From: Candidatus Methylopumilus turicensis
Lineage (GTDB): Bacteria > Pseudomonadota > Gammaproteobacteria > Burkholderiales > Methylophilaceae
NCBI RefSeq assembly: GCF_000953015.1
Contig: NZ_LN794158.1
Span: forward strand, 558,001 to 622,000
DNA: 64,000 nucleotides
Direction of reading: 5' to 3'
Shown: piece by piece, positions 54,881 through 64,000 of the stretch
Position numbering within the stretch: the stretch's first letter is position 1
Layout of the letters: each line of letters starts with the position of its first letter
Translations under genes and position numbers: made by a program
Notes under the pieces: model-generated
Told to the model about the DNA's origin: nothing
Database searches by the model: none
What the model saw: the letters and a program-made list of their open reading frames with translations, nothing else

Positions 54881-55720
54881 TTATTTGCCAACTTTTGCCT
54901 GTTCGTAAAGTGGCATCACCGTTGGGATAAGCTTTGTCAGGTCATCAATACGTGTTTTGTCAGATGGATGACTGCTGAGGAATTCTGTGGGTTTTTTGCC
55001 GCCATTTTGCCCCATTTTGGTCCATAAGCTCACCGCAGCGTTTGGGTTGTAGCCTGCACGTGCAGCTAACTCTAAGCCCATGCGATCAGCTTCTGTTTCT
55101 TGTGTACGCGAGTTGGGTAGGGAGAAAAACAATTGTGTTCCCAATGTCGCACCACCTAACGCTAAGCCAGTCGCGGCATTTCTTTTTGAGCCAATAACAG
55201 CAGCTAGCAGGGCTAATCCACCTTGTTGTGCGTAAGCCAGAGACATGCGCTCACGACCATGTTCGCGTAAGGCATGGCTGATCTCATGGCCTATCACAGC
55301 CGCCAATTCATCATCAGTTGCATTAAGCTTTTCGATCAAGCCAGTAAAGACCATGATTTTTCCACCAGGCATGCAGTAGGCATTAACTTGATCATTTTTT
55401 TCGACATTCACTTCCCATTTCCAATTGGCAGCATCTGCACGATAAACAGGTACTTGTGCGATCAAGCGGTCTGAAATGGTTCGAACGCGAGCTAGTGTTG
55501 CAGGATCTGTATTGAGTGTTTTTTTGTCACTGGCCGTTTTAAGCGTTTGTGAGTAGCTTGCCAGCGACATACTCTCAACCTGCTTACTTGAAAGCATCAT
55601 AAATTGACTTCGTTCTATCCCTACTGCGCCTTTATTTGTGGTTGTTGCACAACCTATTAGTTGCGTTGAGATAAACGCTAACAGTAAAAAGTGAAACGGT
55701 TTGGTGAGAGTTTTTATCAT
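54881..55720 (-). CDS. M48 family periplasmic metalloprotease lipoprotein
   Basis: 279 residues from the ATG at 55720; a TTG 15 bases upstream gives a 5-residue longer form. The lipoprotein signal is LLLAFISTQLIGCATT. The zinc site is AAVIGHEISHALREHGRERMS with the third ligand in TQETEADRMGLELAARAGY. Related to LoiP/YcaL and BepA proteases that act on outer-membrane proteins. It follows kup by a few bases on the same strand. Confidence 0.9.
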   Translation of the reverse strand: MIKTLTKPFHFLLLAFISTQLIGCATTTNKGAVGIERSQFMMLSSKQVESMSLASYSQTLKTASDKKTLNTDPATLARVRTISDRLIAQVPVYRADAANWKWEVNVEKNDQVNAYCMPGGKIMVFTGLIEKLNATDDELAAVIGHEISHALREHGRERMSLAYAQQGGLALLAAVIGSKRNAATGLALGGATLGTQLFFSLPNSRTQETEADRMGLELAARAGYNPNAAVSLWTKMGQNGGKKPTEFLSSHPSDKTRIDDLTKLIPTVMPLYEQAKVGK

Positions 55721-55746
55721 GATCAAATCTTTCAAGCGGCTTCTTC

Positions 55747-57636
55747 TTAGAAACTAACCTGCGAACCAAGCTCAACCACGCGGTTGGGCGGTAACTTAAA
55801 TTGATTGGTAATCGTTTCAGCAGATCTAAATAAACCAATAAATATTTTCTTACGCCAAATTGCCATATCTGGACTTTCACAAGCGATGAGAATTTCCTTG
55901 CCGACAAAAAATGAGGTATCCATCGCATCAAGCGTTAAGCCTTGTGTTGCGCACAATTCTAAATCTCGAGGTAAATCAGGTTCGTCTTTGAAGCCATAAT
56001 TAACAGTGACTTTATAAAACTCATGCGGAAGCTTTTCTACGACGACCAGTTCATCTTTTGGTGCGTGTGGATAGTCTGAAAACTTCACCGTGAGAATCAC
56101 GACTTTTTCATGTAGGACTTTATTGTGTTTTAGATTGTGTAACATTGCATGAGGAACGCCGTCTGGATTGGGTGTCATGAACAATGCAGTGCCTGGGACG
56201 CGTGCGGGCGGATGTTGGCCAATGGCTTCAATGAACGGGGTCAACTCCATCGCATCATTTTTGAGATGAGCATACAGCAGTGATCTGCCCGTTTTCCAAG
56301 TCACCATAAGCGTGAATATGACAATGCCAATTACAAGAGGGACCCATCCGCCGTCAGGAATTTTGAGCACATTAGCGGTAAAGAAAGACACATCAACAAC
56401 AAGGAAGGTCGCAATTAATGCGCCAGTTTTGAGTTTCCCCCATCCCCACATGTGATGAAAAACAATTCCTGCGAGTAATGATGTAATGACCATGTCACCC
56501 GTCACTGCAATCCCATAAGCTGCAGCGAGATTGCCTGAGGATTTAAATCCAAGCACCAACACCATGATGCCCAGCATTAGGCCCCAGTTGACGCGAGGCA
56601 TATAAATTTGGCCCTCTTGGCTCTCAGAAGTATGTTCAACGTGCATACGAGGCAAGTATCCCAATTGCAATGCTTGGCGAGAGACTGAAAACGCACCGGT
56701 AATAACGGCCTGTGATGCAATCACTGCGGCTAATGTCGCCAGAATAATTAAGGGAAATAGACTCCATTCTGGAGCAAGTAAATAGAAAGGGTTTTCGACA
56801 GTCTCAGGATTGGACAACACCAGTGCGCCTTGGCCAAAATAATTGATAATCAACGATGGGAGAACAAAGCCAAACCAAGCTAGCCTAATGGGAAATCGGC
56901 CAAAGTGACCCATGTCAGCGTAAAGTGCTTCAGCCCCGGTGACAGAGAGGACTACTGCACCAAGCGCTACAAAAGCAATCCATGGACTAGTATGGAAAAA
57001 TTGATAGGCGTAATAGGGGTTAAGTGCTTGTAAAATAGATGGGTATTGCATGATGCTGTTGACGCCCAGTACCGCTAGCGTGCCAAACCACAGCAACATG
57101 ATTGGGCCAAAGAACGCGCCAACGATTGCTGTCCCTTTGCTCTGAGCCAGAAATAAAATAAAAATTACAATAAGCGTGATCGGGATAATTAATGCATGAA
57201 GTCCGGGCGCTGCTACCTCTAAACCCTCCACGGCAGATAGCACTGAAATTGCTGGCGTAATCATGCCGTCTGCATAAAACATACAAGCGCCCAAGATGCC
57301 TAATAGCATAATTGTGTGCTGCATTTTTTTATCAGAACCAGTATGGCGTGAAGCGAGCGCAAGCAATGCCATGATGCCGCCTTCACCTCGGTTGTCAGCG
57401 CGCATAATAAATGCCACGTATTTCACTGAAACCACCATGATGAGCGCCCAAACAATGAGCGACAAAATGCCGAACATATTGGCCTCATTAAGTGGAACGG
57501 GATGTGTACCTACTGAAAAAACTTCTTTCATCGTATAGAGCGGGCTGGTGCCGATGTCGCCAAAAACTACGCCAAGCGCAGCTAATGTCAATGCAGAGAG
57601 TTTTGTTTGATTGCCGGAAGCCGTTGATGATGACAT
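55747..57636 (-). CDS. kup: Low-affinity potassium transporter Kup
   Basis: 629 residues with twelve predicted membrane helices and a C-terminal cytoplasmic domain of about 170 residues. The N-terminal signature ALGVVFGDIGTSPLYTMKEVF and RADNRGEGGIMALLALASR are those of the KUP/HAK/KT family. It imports K+ by proton symport. Length is typical. The M48 gene starts 26 bases after its stop. Confidence 0.95.
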   Translation of the reverse strand: MSSSTASGNQTKLSALTLAALGVVFGDIGTSPLYTMKEVFSVGTHPVPLNEANMFGILSLIVWALIMVVSVKYVAFIMRADNRGEGGIMALLALASRHTGSDKKMQHTIMLLGILGACMFYADGMITPAISVLSAVEGLEVAAPGLHALIIPITLIVIFILFLAQSKGTAIVGAFFGPIMLLWFGTLAVLGVNSIMQYPSILQALNPYYAYQFFHTSPWIAFVALGAVVLSVTGAEALYADMGHFGRFPIRLAWFGFVLPSLIINYFGQGALVLSNPETVENPFYLLAPEWSLFPLIILATLAAVIASQAVITGAFSVSRQALQLGYLPRMHVEHTSESQEGQIYMPRVNWGLMLGIMVLVLGFKSSGNLAAAYGIAVTGDMVITSLLAGIVFHHMWGWGKLKTGALIATFLVVDVSFFTANVLKIPDGGWVPLVIGIVIFTLMVTWKTGRSLLYAHLKNDAMELTPFIEAIGQHPPARVPGTALFMTPNPDGVPHAMLHNLKHNKVLHEKVVILTVKFSDYPHAPKDELVVVEKLPHEFYKVTVNYGFKDEPDLPRDLELCATQGLTLDAMDTSFFVGKEILIACESPDMAIWRKKIFIGLFRSAETITNQFKLPPNRVVELGSQVSF

Positions 57637-57728
57637 TAAAAGTAGCTTGAAGACTTAAAACAGTATTATCAATCAACTTAAGCGCTAAACCAATAGCAGA
57701 ATGATAATAGCTGAGGCGTTGTTCGCAA

Positions 57729-58943
57729 TTACGACGTTTTTGATACGATCGCTTCAGCCTGGCCTTCGCCAAAACTCAAGTGAATCGCATCACCCGCCTT
57801 AATTTGATTGCTCTTATTGATGATCTTCCCGTCTTTAGTTTGGGCAAACGCATAGCCTCTTGTGAGGACAGATTGTGGATTTAGGTGGTGGAGATTCAGT
57901 GTTAGCTTACTTAGGCTGTTTTGTTGATTTTGGAGTTGTTGTTTAATAGCGATTGTTAAGCGATGTGACACTTGTGCCAGCTGGTTTTTTTGCTGAGTGA
58001 TTTGTTGTGAGGGCGAAACTAGGCGGCGCGCAAGATAATCCAACATTTGTTCACGTTGGTTGATCAGATCTTGGCCGTTTTTATTAAGCTGCAAGCCCAG
58101 CTGTTTAAGGCTGTTCAATAAGGCTTCTCTTGATGGCGACACTAATTCGGCTGCGGCTGTTGGTGTTGCGGCACGTGCATCTGCCACAAAATCACAAATG
58201 GTAAAGTCAGTTTCATGTCCCACGCCACTTATGGTCGGAATACGGCAATTGGCAATCGCACGTGCGACAATTTCTTCATTGAACTGCCATAAGTCTTCCA
58301 TGCTGCCACCACCGCGGCAAACAATCAGTACATCACATTCGTTTCGCTCATGGGCGCTATTGATGGCTTTGGCAATTTGGGTTGCCGCGCCTTTGCCTTG
58401 GACTGGTGTTGGGTAAATGACCACTGGGATGCTAGGCATACGGCGTCTTAATGTGGTGAGTACGTCATGCAATGCAGCGGCATCAGCTGATGTCACAATG
58501 CCGATTTGTTTGGGGTGCGCAGGAATTGCCTGTTTAAAAGCAGGGTCGAAAAGACCTTCTTGCTGAAGTTTAGTTTTGAGTTTTTCAAAGGCTTCAAATA
58601 ATGCGCCGGCACCCGCACGTTGTAAAAATTCAATCGTGAGCTGAAAGCTACCGCGTGCCTCATAGAGGGTTACTAGCACTCTCGCTTCAACTTTATCGCC
58701 TTCCTTTGGTGTCCAATCTATGTAGCTATTGCGACCACGAAACATCACGCAACTCACTTGTGCGCCAGCATCTTTAAGGGAAAAATACCAATGGCCAGAA
58801 GCCGCGCGGGTGAGGTTGGAAATTTCGCCGGATACCCAAAATAGCGGAAAGCTTTGCTCTAGCACCTCTTTTGCCAGACGATTCAATTCGCTGACGGTTA
58901 GCACTTTTGGTGAAGCAATACTCGCTTGTTCTGTGTCTATCAT
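57729..58943 (-). CDS. xseA: Exodeoxyribonuclease VII large subunit
   Basis: 404 residues. An N-terminal OB-fold ([34 protein letters not shown]) precedes the catalytic domain ([59 protein letters not shown]) and a long helical C-terminus. With XseB it degrades single-stranded DNA to short acid-insoluble pieces. It is divergent from dsbB over 89 bases. Confidence 0.95.
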   Translation of the reverse strand: MIDTEQASIASPKVLTVSELNRLAKEVLEQSFPLFWVSGEISNLTRAASGHWYFSLKDAGAQVSCVMFRGRNSYIDWTPKEGDKVEARVLVTLYEARGSFQLTIEFLQRAGAGALFEAFEKLKTKLQQEGLFDPAFKQAIPAHPKQIGIVTSADAAALHDVLTTLRRRMPSIPVVIYPTPVQGKGAATQIAKAINSAHERNECDVLIVCRGGGSMEDLWQFNEEIVARAIANCRIPTISGVGHETDFTICDFVADARAATPTAAAELVSPSREALLNSLKQLGLQLNKNGQDLINQREQMLDYLARRLVSPSQQITQQKNQLAQVSHRLTIAIKQQLQNQQNSLSKLTLNLHHLNPQSVLTRGYAFAQTKDGKIINKSNQIKAGDAIHLSFGEGQAEAIVSKTS

Positions 58944-59032
58944 TGGGCTTTATCCGTTACAATCTAGGCTAATTAGTTGCTCGTTATTATAAAGGATGAG
59001 CACGCTGCTATTTGTACTGATTGGATTTAAAT

Positions 59033-59533
59033 ATGTTGAATAAAATACTGAACTGCCGCGCCGCTTATTTATTAGGCTTTTTCGCGAGCTTTGGCCTAGT
59101 GGCCTTGGCTTTGGTGATTCAAACCCAACACAATTTAGAGCCTTGTCCGCTCTGCATTTCTCAGCGGATTGTGTTGATGGGCTTAGGGGTTTTGTTTTTA
59201 ATAGCGGCAATTCACAATCCGCAAAAGCCAACTTGGGTAAAGTTATATGCTTTATTGCAAACACTCACAGCGCTTGGTGGCGCTAGTGTGGCTATTCGCC
59301 ATTGGTATTTGCAAGTGCATAAAGATGAAATGTTAGTAGATTGCGGCGTTGGTTTTGATTATATGTTCGAGAACTTCCCGCTTAAAAAAGCGCTCACGCT
59401 AGTGTTTCGCGGTACAGGCGATTGCGCTTCAATTGATTGGACTTTTCTTGGATTAAGTATTCCGCAATTGGCTTTAATCGCTTTTTTAAGTATCGCGGCC
59501 TACGCGTTGTTATTAGCTAAAAAACGAATTTAG
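59033..59533 (+). CDS. dsbB: Disulfide bond formation protein B
   Basis: 166 residues from the ATG at 59033. Four membrane helices. The first redox pair is Cys38 and Cys41 in EPCPLCISQR; the second is in LVDCGVGFDY and GTGDCASIDWTF. It reoxidises DsbA and passes electrons to ubiquinone. A TTG four codons upstream is also possible but unnecessary. cysM follows 10 bases later. Confidence 0.94.
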   Translation: MLNKILNCRAAYLLGFFASFGLVALALVIQTQHNLEPCPLCISQRIVLMGLGVLFLIAAIHNPQKPTWVKLYALLQTLTALGGASVAIRHWYLQVHKDEMLVDCGVGFDYMFENFPLKKALTLVFRGTGDCASIDWTFLGLSIPQLALIAFLSIAAYALLLAKKRI

Positions 59534-59543
59534 AAGAAATTTT

Positions 59544-60431
59544 ATGTACAAATATTTAGAAGATTTTGTCGGCAATACGCCTTTAGTCAAACTAAAACGC
59601 ATTCCTGGAGATACCAGCAATACTATTTTGGTGAAGCTTGAAGGCAACAACCCTGCGGGCTCTGTTAAAGATCGTCCAGCGCTTTCGATGATTACACGCG
59701 CTGAAGCGCGCGGTGATATCAAACCTGGCGACACCTTAATCGAAGCTACTTCAGGTAATACCGGCATTGCTTTGGCAATGGCTGCAGCGATGAAGGGCTA
59801 CAAAATGCTGTTAGTGATGCCGGAAAACCAAAGTATAGAGCGTCGTCAAACTATGAAGGCGTTTGGGGCTGAGTTATTGCTGACGCCTAAAGATGGCAGC
59901 ATGGAGCTGGCACGTGATGTAGCGATGAAACTGCAAGCCGAAGGCGAGGGTGTCGTACTTGACCAATTCGGTAATCCAGATAATCCCTTGGCACACTATG
60001 AAGGCACCGGCCCTGAGATTTGGCGTGACACCGAAGGAAAAGTCACCCACTTTATAGCGAGTATGGGCACCACAGGCACGATTATGGGCACTTCGCGCTT
60101 CTTAAAAGAACAGAATCCTAATATTCAAATTATTGGTGTTCAGCCAGAAGAAGGTGCGCAAATTCCTGGCATACGTAAATGGCCAGAAGCTTATTTGCCA
60201 ACGATTTACGATGCTAAAAATGTTGATGAATTGATTTATGTGAGCCAAGCGAATGCAGAAAAAATGACCCGTCGATTGGCGGCTGAAGAGGGTATCTTTG
60301 CAGGAATCTCGTCTGGGGGTGGACTATACGCTGCGCTTCAATTATCTAAACAAGTGGAGAACGCAGTCATTGTTTCTATTGTTTGCGATAGGGGTGACCG
60401 CTACCTTTCAACTGGGGTTTTCCCAGCATGA
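59544..60431 (+). CDS. cysM: Cysteine synthase B (O-acetylserine sulfhydrylase)
   Basis: 295 residues. A PLP enzyme with the Schiff-base lysine in NPAGSVKDRPALSM, the phosphate-binding EATSGNTGIALAMA and the GTTGTIMGTSRFLKEQ loop. It forms cysteine from O-acetylserine and sulfide or thiosulfate. The KPxxxxR segment of CysM (RKWPEAYLPTIYD) supports CysM over CysK. Its stop overlaps the exonuclease start by 4 bases. Confidence 0.93.
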   Translation: MYKYLEDFVGNTPLVKLKRIPGDTSNTILVKLEGNNPAGSVKDRPALSMITRAEARGDIKPGDTLIEATSGNTGIALAMAAAMKGYKMLLVMPENQSIERRQTMKAFGAELLLTPKDGSMELARDVAMKLQAEGEGVVLDQFGNPDNPLAHYEGTGPEIWRDTEGKVTHFIASMGTTGTIMGTSRFLKEQNPNIQIIGVQPEEGAQIPGIRKWPEAYLPTIYDAKNVDELIYVSQANAEKMTRRLAAEEGIFAGISSGGGLYAALQLSKQVENAVIVSIVCDRGDRYLSTGVFPA

Positions 60432-61204
60432 TTCCAACCTTAGTCTTTGACATTGAAACCATCCCTGATACCGATGGCTTAAAAGGCTTGCTTGGCTTGC
60501 CTGCAGAAACTTCTGCTGACGATGTGGCAAAAATTGCTTTTCATCAACGCCGTCAACATAATGGCAGCGAGTTTCTACCTTTGCATCAACATCGTGTGGT
60601 GGCGATTTCTTGCGTGCTTCGTGAAGCCGATATTTTTAAAGTGTGGTCTTTAGGCGCACCAGGCGAACCTGAAGGCCAGCTTATCAAGCGCTTTTTTGAT
60701 GGTATTGAAAAATACACGCCGAATGTTGTCTCTTGGAATGGCGGCGGTTTCGATTTCCCTGTTTTGCACTACCGTGGACTCGTCAATGGTGTTCAAGCGC
60801 CGCGTTATTGGGATATGGGCGAGGACGACAAAGAGTTTAAGTGGAATAACTACATCAGCCGCTATCATGCACGTCATACTGATTTAATGGATTTACTCGC
60901 GATGTATCAAGGTCGTGCGAATGCGCCTTTGGATGACATGGCACAGTTATGTGGTTTTCCAGGTAAGTTGGGTATGGATGGTAGTAAGGTGTGGGATGCT
61001 TATCAGCAAGGCGAAATTGAAGCGATCCGCAACTACTGTGAGACCGATGTAGTGAATACCTATCTGGTTTATCTGCGATTCCAATTCATGCGCGGCCAGC
61101 TTAACCAAGTTGCTTATGATCGCGAGATTTCTCTCGTGCGTGACACTTTAAATGCAGATGCTGCCTCGCACTGGCAAGAGTTTATGGCTGCTTGGAAGTC
61201 TTAA
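60428..61204 (+). CDS. PolB-like 3'-5' exonuclease
   Basis: 258 residues. The DEDDy exonuclease fold is complete: LVFDIETIPDT (first Asp-Glu), VSWNGGGFDFPVLHYRG (second Asp) and RNYCETDVVNTYLVY (Tyr and last Asp). It resembles the predicted exonucleases related to the proofreading domain of DNA polymerase B, which stand alone in many betaproteobacteria. Substrate is not known. It is coupled to cysM and precedes rlmD. Confidence 0.88.
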   Translation: MIPTLVFDIETIPDTDGLKGLLGLPAETSADDVAKIAFHQRRQHNGSEFLPLHQHRVVAISCVLREADIFKVWSLGAPGEPEGQLIKRFFDGIEKYTPNVVSWNGGGFDFPVLHYRGLVNGVQAPRYWDMGEDDKEFKWNNYISRYHARHTDLMDLLAMYQGRANAPLDDMAQLCGFPGKLGMDGSKVWDAYQQGEIEAIRNYCETDVVNTYLVYLRFQFMRGQLNQVAYDREISLVRDTLNADAASHWQEFMAAWKS

Positions 61205-61243
61205 GCATTTTTAACCCCCATTGAGTAGTAAAGTTTATCCGTC

Positions 61244-62584
61244 ATGCGTTCTCGTAAAAAATTCAAATCTGAAAATCCTATTGGCACAGCCCTCATCGAA
61301 TCTCTAGACCAAGAGGGGCGGGGCGTTGCCCATGTTGATGGTAAAGCTATCTTTATTCGCGGCGCATTGCCTAATGAGACGGTGACTTACCAATCAACAC
61401 GTATTAAATCTAGCTATGAGTTTGCTGAAACTAAGTCAGTGTTAAAAGCCTCAAATTTGCGTGTCACACCAAAATGTCCCCACTTCGGTATGTGTGGCGG
61501 CTGTGCGCTCCAGCATTTGGATTTTTCTGCGCAAGTCGCGGCTAAGCAACGCTTACTGGAAAATGATTTACACCATATCGGCAAAGTAAAGCCAGAGAGT
61601 CTGTTGCCACCAATTTATGGCCCAGCTTGGGGCTATCGTCACAAAGCGCGTTTGCGTGTGAAGTACGTTGCTAAAAAAGACCGCGTATTGGTTGGCTTTA
61701 ATGAAAAGTCCACGCCTTTTGTGGCGGACATGAATAGCTGCGCAGTCTTGCCACCGCGAATTTCTGCTTTGATTACGCCACTACAAGAAATGATTGTGCA
61801 AATGAGCATTCGTGATGCTATTCCGCAAATCGAGCTGGCGGTGGGTGAGCATGCGGTCGTGTTGGTTTTCCGTGTGATGGAAACGCCAGACGCTAAAGAT
61901 GAAGCATTGTTTAAAGCCTTTGCGGATGTATTTGATGTGCAAGTGTGGACGCAAACTAAAGGACTAGATACGGTTCAGCCTTTTTACCCCTTAGATGGCG
62001 CCAAGCTCAGCTATTCATTGCCTGAGTTCGATTTAACTTATCCGTTTAACCCCACTGAGTTTACGCAGGTCAACCCGCATATCAATCAAGTGATGCTGCG
62101 CCGCGCCATGCAATTGTTATCCCCACAAGCGGGTGAAAAGATTGCTGACTTCTTCTGTGGCTTGGGTAATTTTACTTTGCCGATTGCACGATCTGGGGCG
62201 ACTGTATTGGGCATGGAAGGCTTGGAAGTATTAGTTAAACGTGCGCGTGAAAGTGCGGCTTTAAATGGGCTTGCTGAGCAAGTGGAGTTTGCCGAAGCAG
62301 ATTTATTCGATATGACGCCTGAGTTATTACAAGACTTAGGCCACTTTGATAAATGGCTGATCGACCCGCCACGCGATGGTGCAATGGCTTTGGTCAGCGC
62401 TTTGCCTAATGATGCTAGCTTTGGTCCAGAGCGCATGGTGTATGTGTCTTGCAACCCAGCGACCTTGGCGCGTGATGCGGGGATTTTGGTGAATGAAAAA
62501 GGCTATCGTATGGTCGCTGCTGGAGTAATTAATATGTTTCCACATACTTCGCATGTGGAGTCTATCGCTTTGTTTGAGCGTTAA
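61244..62584 (+). CDS. rlmD: 23S rRNA (uracil(1939)-C5)-methyltransferase
   Basis: 446 residues. An N-terminal TRAM domain ([20 protein letters not shown]) precedes a 4Fe-4S cluster built from Cys residues in [15 protein letters not shown] and in [10 protein letters not shown]. The SAM domain has [13 protein letters not shown] and the nucleophilic Cys in [12 protein letters not shown]. It methylates uracil 1939 of 23S rRNA. The iron-sulfur ligands separate it from TrmA. Six bases later the peptide-binding protein begins. Confidence 0.94.
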   Translation: MRSRKKFKSENPIGTALIESLDQEGRGVAHVDGKAIFIRGALPNETVTYQSTRIKSSYEFAETKSVLKASNLRVTPKCPHFGMCGGCALQHLDFSAQVAAKQRLLENDLHHIGKVKPESLLPPIYGPAWGYRHKARLRVKYVAKKDRVLVGFNEKSTPFVADMNSCAVLPPRISALITPLQEMIVQMSIRDAIPQIELAVGEHAVVLVFRVMETPDAKDEALFKAFADVFDVQVWTQTKGLDTVQPFYPLDGAKLSYSLPEFDLTYPFNPTEFTQVNPHINQVMLRRAMQLLSPQAGEKIADFFCGLGNFTLPIARSGATVLGMEGLEVLVKRARESAALNGLAEQVEFAEADLFDMTPELLQDLGHFDKWLIDPPRDGAMALVSALPNDASFGPERMVYVSCNPATLARDAGILVNEKGYRMVAAGVINMFPHTSHVESIALFER

Positions 62585-62589
62585 ACAAC

Positions 62590-64000
62590 ATGATGTTTAA
62601 GTTTTTTTGTTTCTTGTTTTGTTTGCTCATTAGCCTAACAGCTTGTCATAAGCAAGAAGCGAATCAACGACAAAACATTCGTTTGGCAGTCGCACAAGCA
62701 CCGATCAATCTAGACCCTCGCTATGCTACCGATGCCGCATCGGTTCGTGTTAATCGCTTGCTATATCGTTCATTGGTTGGTTTTGATGCTAGTTCAAAGC
62801 CAGTCGCTGATTTGGCGACTTGGCAGATGATTAGCCCGACTCAATATCGTTTTAAATTGGGTGAGGCCGGGCGAAAATTTCATGATGGCAGTCAATTATC
62901 AACCAAAGACGTAAAAGCGACGTATGAGTCCTTGCTTGCATTAAAAGACTCTCCACTTTCGGCTGAGTTTACCAATATTCGTCGCATCGAAACATTAGAT
63001 GGCGCACGCCTGGATATTTACTTGAAAGCGGCCGATAGCGCTTTCCCAGCTAAACTGATCATCGGTATATTGCCTGCAAGTCAGATTGTAGCCGGGCGTG
63101 ATTTTAGCCACAATCCGTTAGGTAGTGGGGCGCTAGCATTTGTAAGTTGGACAAATACCCTCCAATTAAAGCGCGTGACCGATAGTCAAATTATTACCTT
63201 GTTAGAAGTAAAAGACCCCACCGTGCGTATCCTTAAGCTCATGCGGGGTGAAGTGGATATTCTGCAAGGTGATTTGCCACCGGAGTTGGTGCGTTATTTA
63301 AAAACACAGCCCAATATCAACGTGACTGAAAGCAATGGCGCCAACTTTTCTTATCTGGGCTTTAATCTACAAGACAAAACGTTGGCGAATATAAAAGTGC
63401 GACGGGCGATTGCACACTCGATTGACCGATCAGAGATTATCCAGCAGGTCTTGGTTGGCGGCACACGTGAGGCAGGAGCCATCTTGCCACCTGAGCATTG
63501 GGCGGGAAACGCCAAGCTTGCTTCTTATGAGTTCAACCCAGCGCTATCCAAAAAGCTGCTAAAAGAGGCGGGCGTGATATTGCCACTCCATCTTGTTTAT
63601 AAAACCTCTACCGATGCCCAGCGTGTGCGTCTCGCCACGATTATGCAAGCGCAAATGGCTGAGGCGGGCATTGCGCTTGAGATTAAAAGCTTAGATTGGG
63701 GCACGTTTTTTGAGGATGTGAAACAAGGGCATTTTCAATTATTCGGGCTCACTTGGGTCGGGATCAACACCCCAGACATTTACGCAAAAGCATTTGGCTC
63801 AGATAATGCCCCGCCTAAAGGTTTTAACCGTGGTCGTTTTAGCGATGCGCAGCTAGACGCTTTGTTAGCCAAGCACGATTGGCAAGCCGCCACCAAGATT
63901 ATTCATCAGCAATTGCCTTATGTGCCGCTATGGTACGAAGGTCAGTTTACTGCCACGCGAGTGGATATTAGCCAATATGCGCCAAAGCCAGACGGTAATT
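62590..64000 (+). CDS. Lipoprotein peptide/nickel-type ABC substrate-binding protein, 3' end missing
   Basis: Open to the right window edge (470 codons visible). The lipoprotein signal ends ISLTAC with Cys19. The family-5 binding-protein sequence includes LDPRYATDAASVRVNRLLY, KFHDGSQLSTKDVKATYESL, NPLGSGALAF, FNLQDKTLANIKVRRAIAHS and the late LPYVPLWYEGQF. Such proteins deliver oligopeptides or nickel to ABC permeases. It starts 6 bases after rlmD; permease genes, if any, lie outside the window. An ATG repeat at 62593 is an equal start. Confidence 0.9.
   Translation, partial: MMFKFFCFLFCLLISLTACHKQEANQRQNIRLAVAQAPINLDPRYATDAASVRVNRLLYRSLVGFDASSKPVADLATWQMISPTQYRFKLGEAGRKFHDGSQLSTKDVKATYESLLALKDSPLSAEFTNIRRIETLDGARLDIYLKAADSAFPAKLIIGILPASQIVAGRDFSHNPLGSGALAFVSWTNTLQLKRVTDSQIITLLEVKDPTVRILKLMRGEVDILQGDLPPELVRYLKTQPNINVTESNGANFSYLGFNLQDKTLANIKVRRAIAHSIDRSEIIQQVLVGGTREAGAILPPEHWAGNAKLASYEFNPALSKKLLKEAGVILPLHLVYKTSTDAQRVRLATIMQAQMAEAGIALEIKSLDWGTFFEDVKQGHFQLFGLTWVGINTPDIYAKAFGSDNAPPKGFNRGRFSDAQLDALLAKHDWQAATKIIHQQLPYVPLWYEGQFTATRVDISQYAPKPDGN

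Overview
The window reads as a contiguous piece of chromosome from a betaproteobacterium with moderate-to-low GC content. The gene content and protein sequences fit the Nitrosomonadales, most likely Methylophilaceae (Methylotenera-like). This placement is an inference from protein resemblance and neighbourhoods such as ppiC-bolA-yciI-yciB and dapD-arsC-dapE-prmB; no rRNA gene is present to settle it. Most of the window is housekeeping. I see no tRNA, rRNA, CRISPR array, insertion sequence or prophage, and no gene-free stretch longer than 300 bases.

Layout. 1-3504 (minus): aroA (cut by the window edge), tyrA, the two N-end-rule aminoacyl transferases bpt and aat, and a heavy-metal-domain/MauE-like membrane fusion. 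3583-8389 (minus): a tightly coupled three-gene operon of a TolC-like outer-membrane protein, a PhnD-like periplasmic binding protein and a HAMP-PAS-GGDEF-EAL protein. 8668-16309 (plus): purL, an ankyrin protein, a monohaem cytochrome c with a Tat-exported flavocytochrome c sulfide dehydrogenase flavoprotein, and two further secreted proteins. 16412-17895 (minus): cyclophilin and serB. 18064-23084 (plus): sucC, sucD, an ankyrin protein, nadE and glnB. 23107-27325 (minus): feoB and feoA behind a Fur box, then the ppiC-bolA-yciI-yciB group. 27471-33622 (plus): PHP phosphoesterase, yciO, M50 protease, trpS, scpA, scpB and rluB.

33648-51413 is the most unusual part. A nine-gene minus-strand operon carries two different cyclopropane-synthase-like methyltransferases at its two ends. 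Between them lie an FAD amine-oxidase-like protein, DUF1365, a fatty acid desaturase, a lipocalin and several membrane or exported proteins of unknown function. Divergent from it are msrA and a membrane-anchored peroxiredoxin. Then come an inverted pair of paralogous trypsin-like/TPR proteases around a candidate small RNA, a photolyase-like protein whose two domains appear swapped in order, a tiny DUF2256 zinc-finger-like gene, a CtpA-type protease, a DUF429 protein and an iron-sulfur (6-4) photolyase. Together these suggest a light/oxidative-stress and membrane-lipid-remodelling island. The light-responsive regulator usually found with such genes (LitR or RpoE-ChrR) is not in the window.

51456-64000 returns to housekeeping: prmB, dapE, an ArsC/YffB-like protein, dapD, an M48 protease, kup and xseA on minus; dsbB, cysM, a PolB-like exonuclease, rlmD and the start of a lipoprotein peptide-binding protein on plus.
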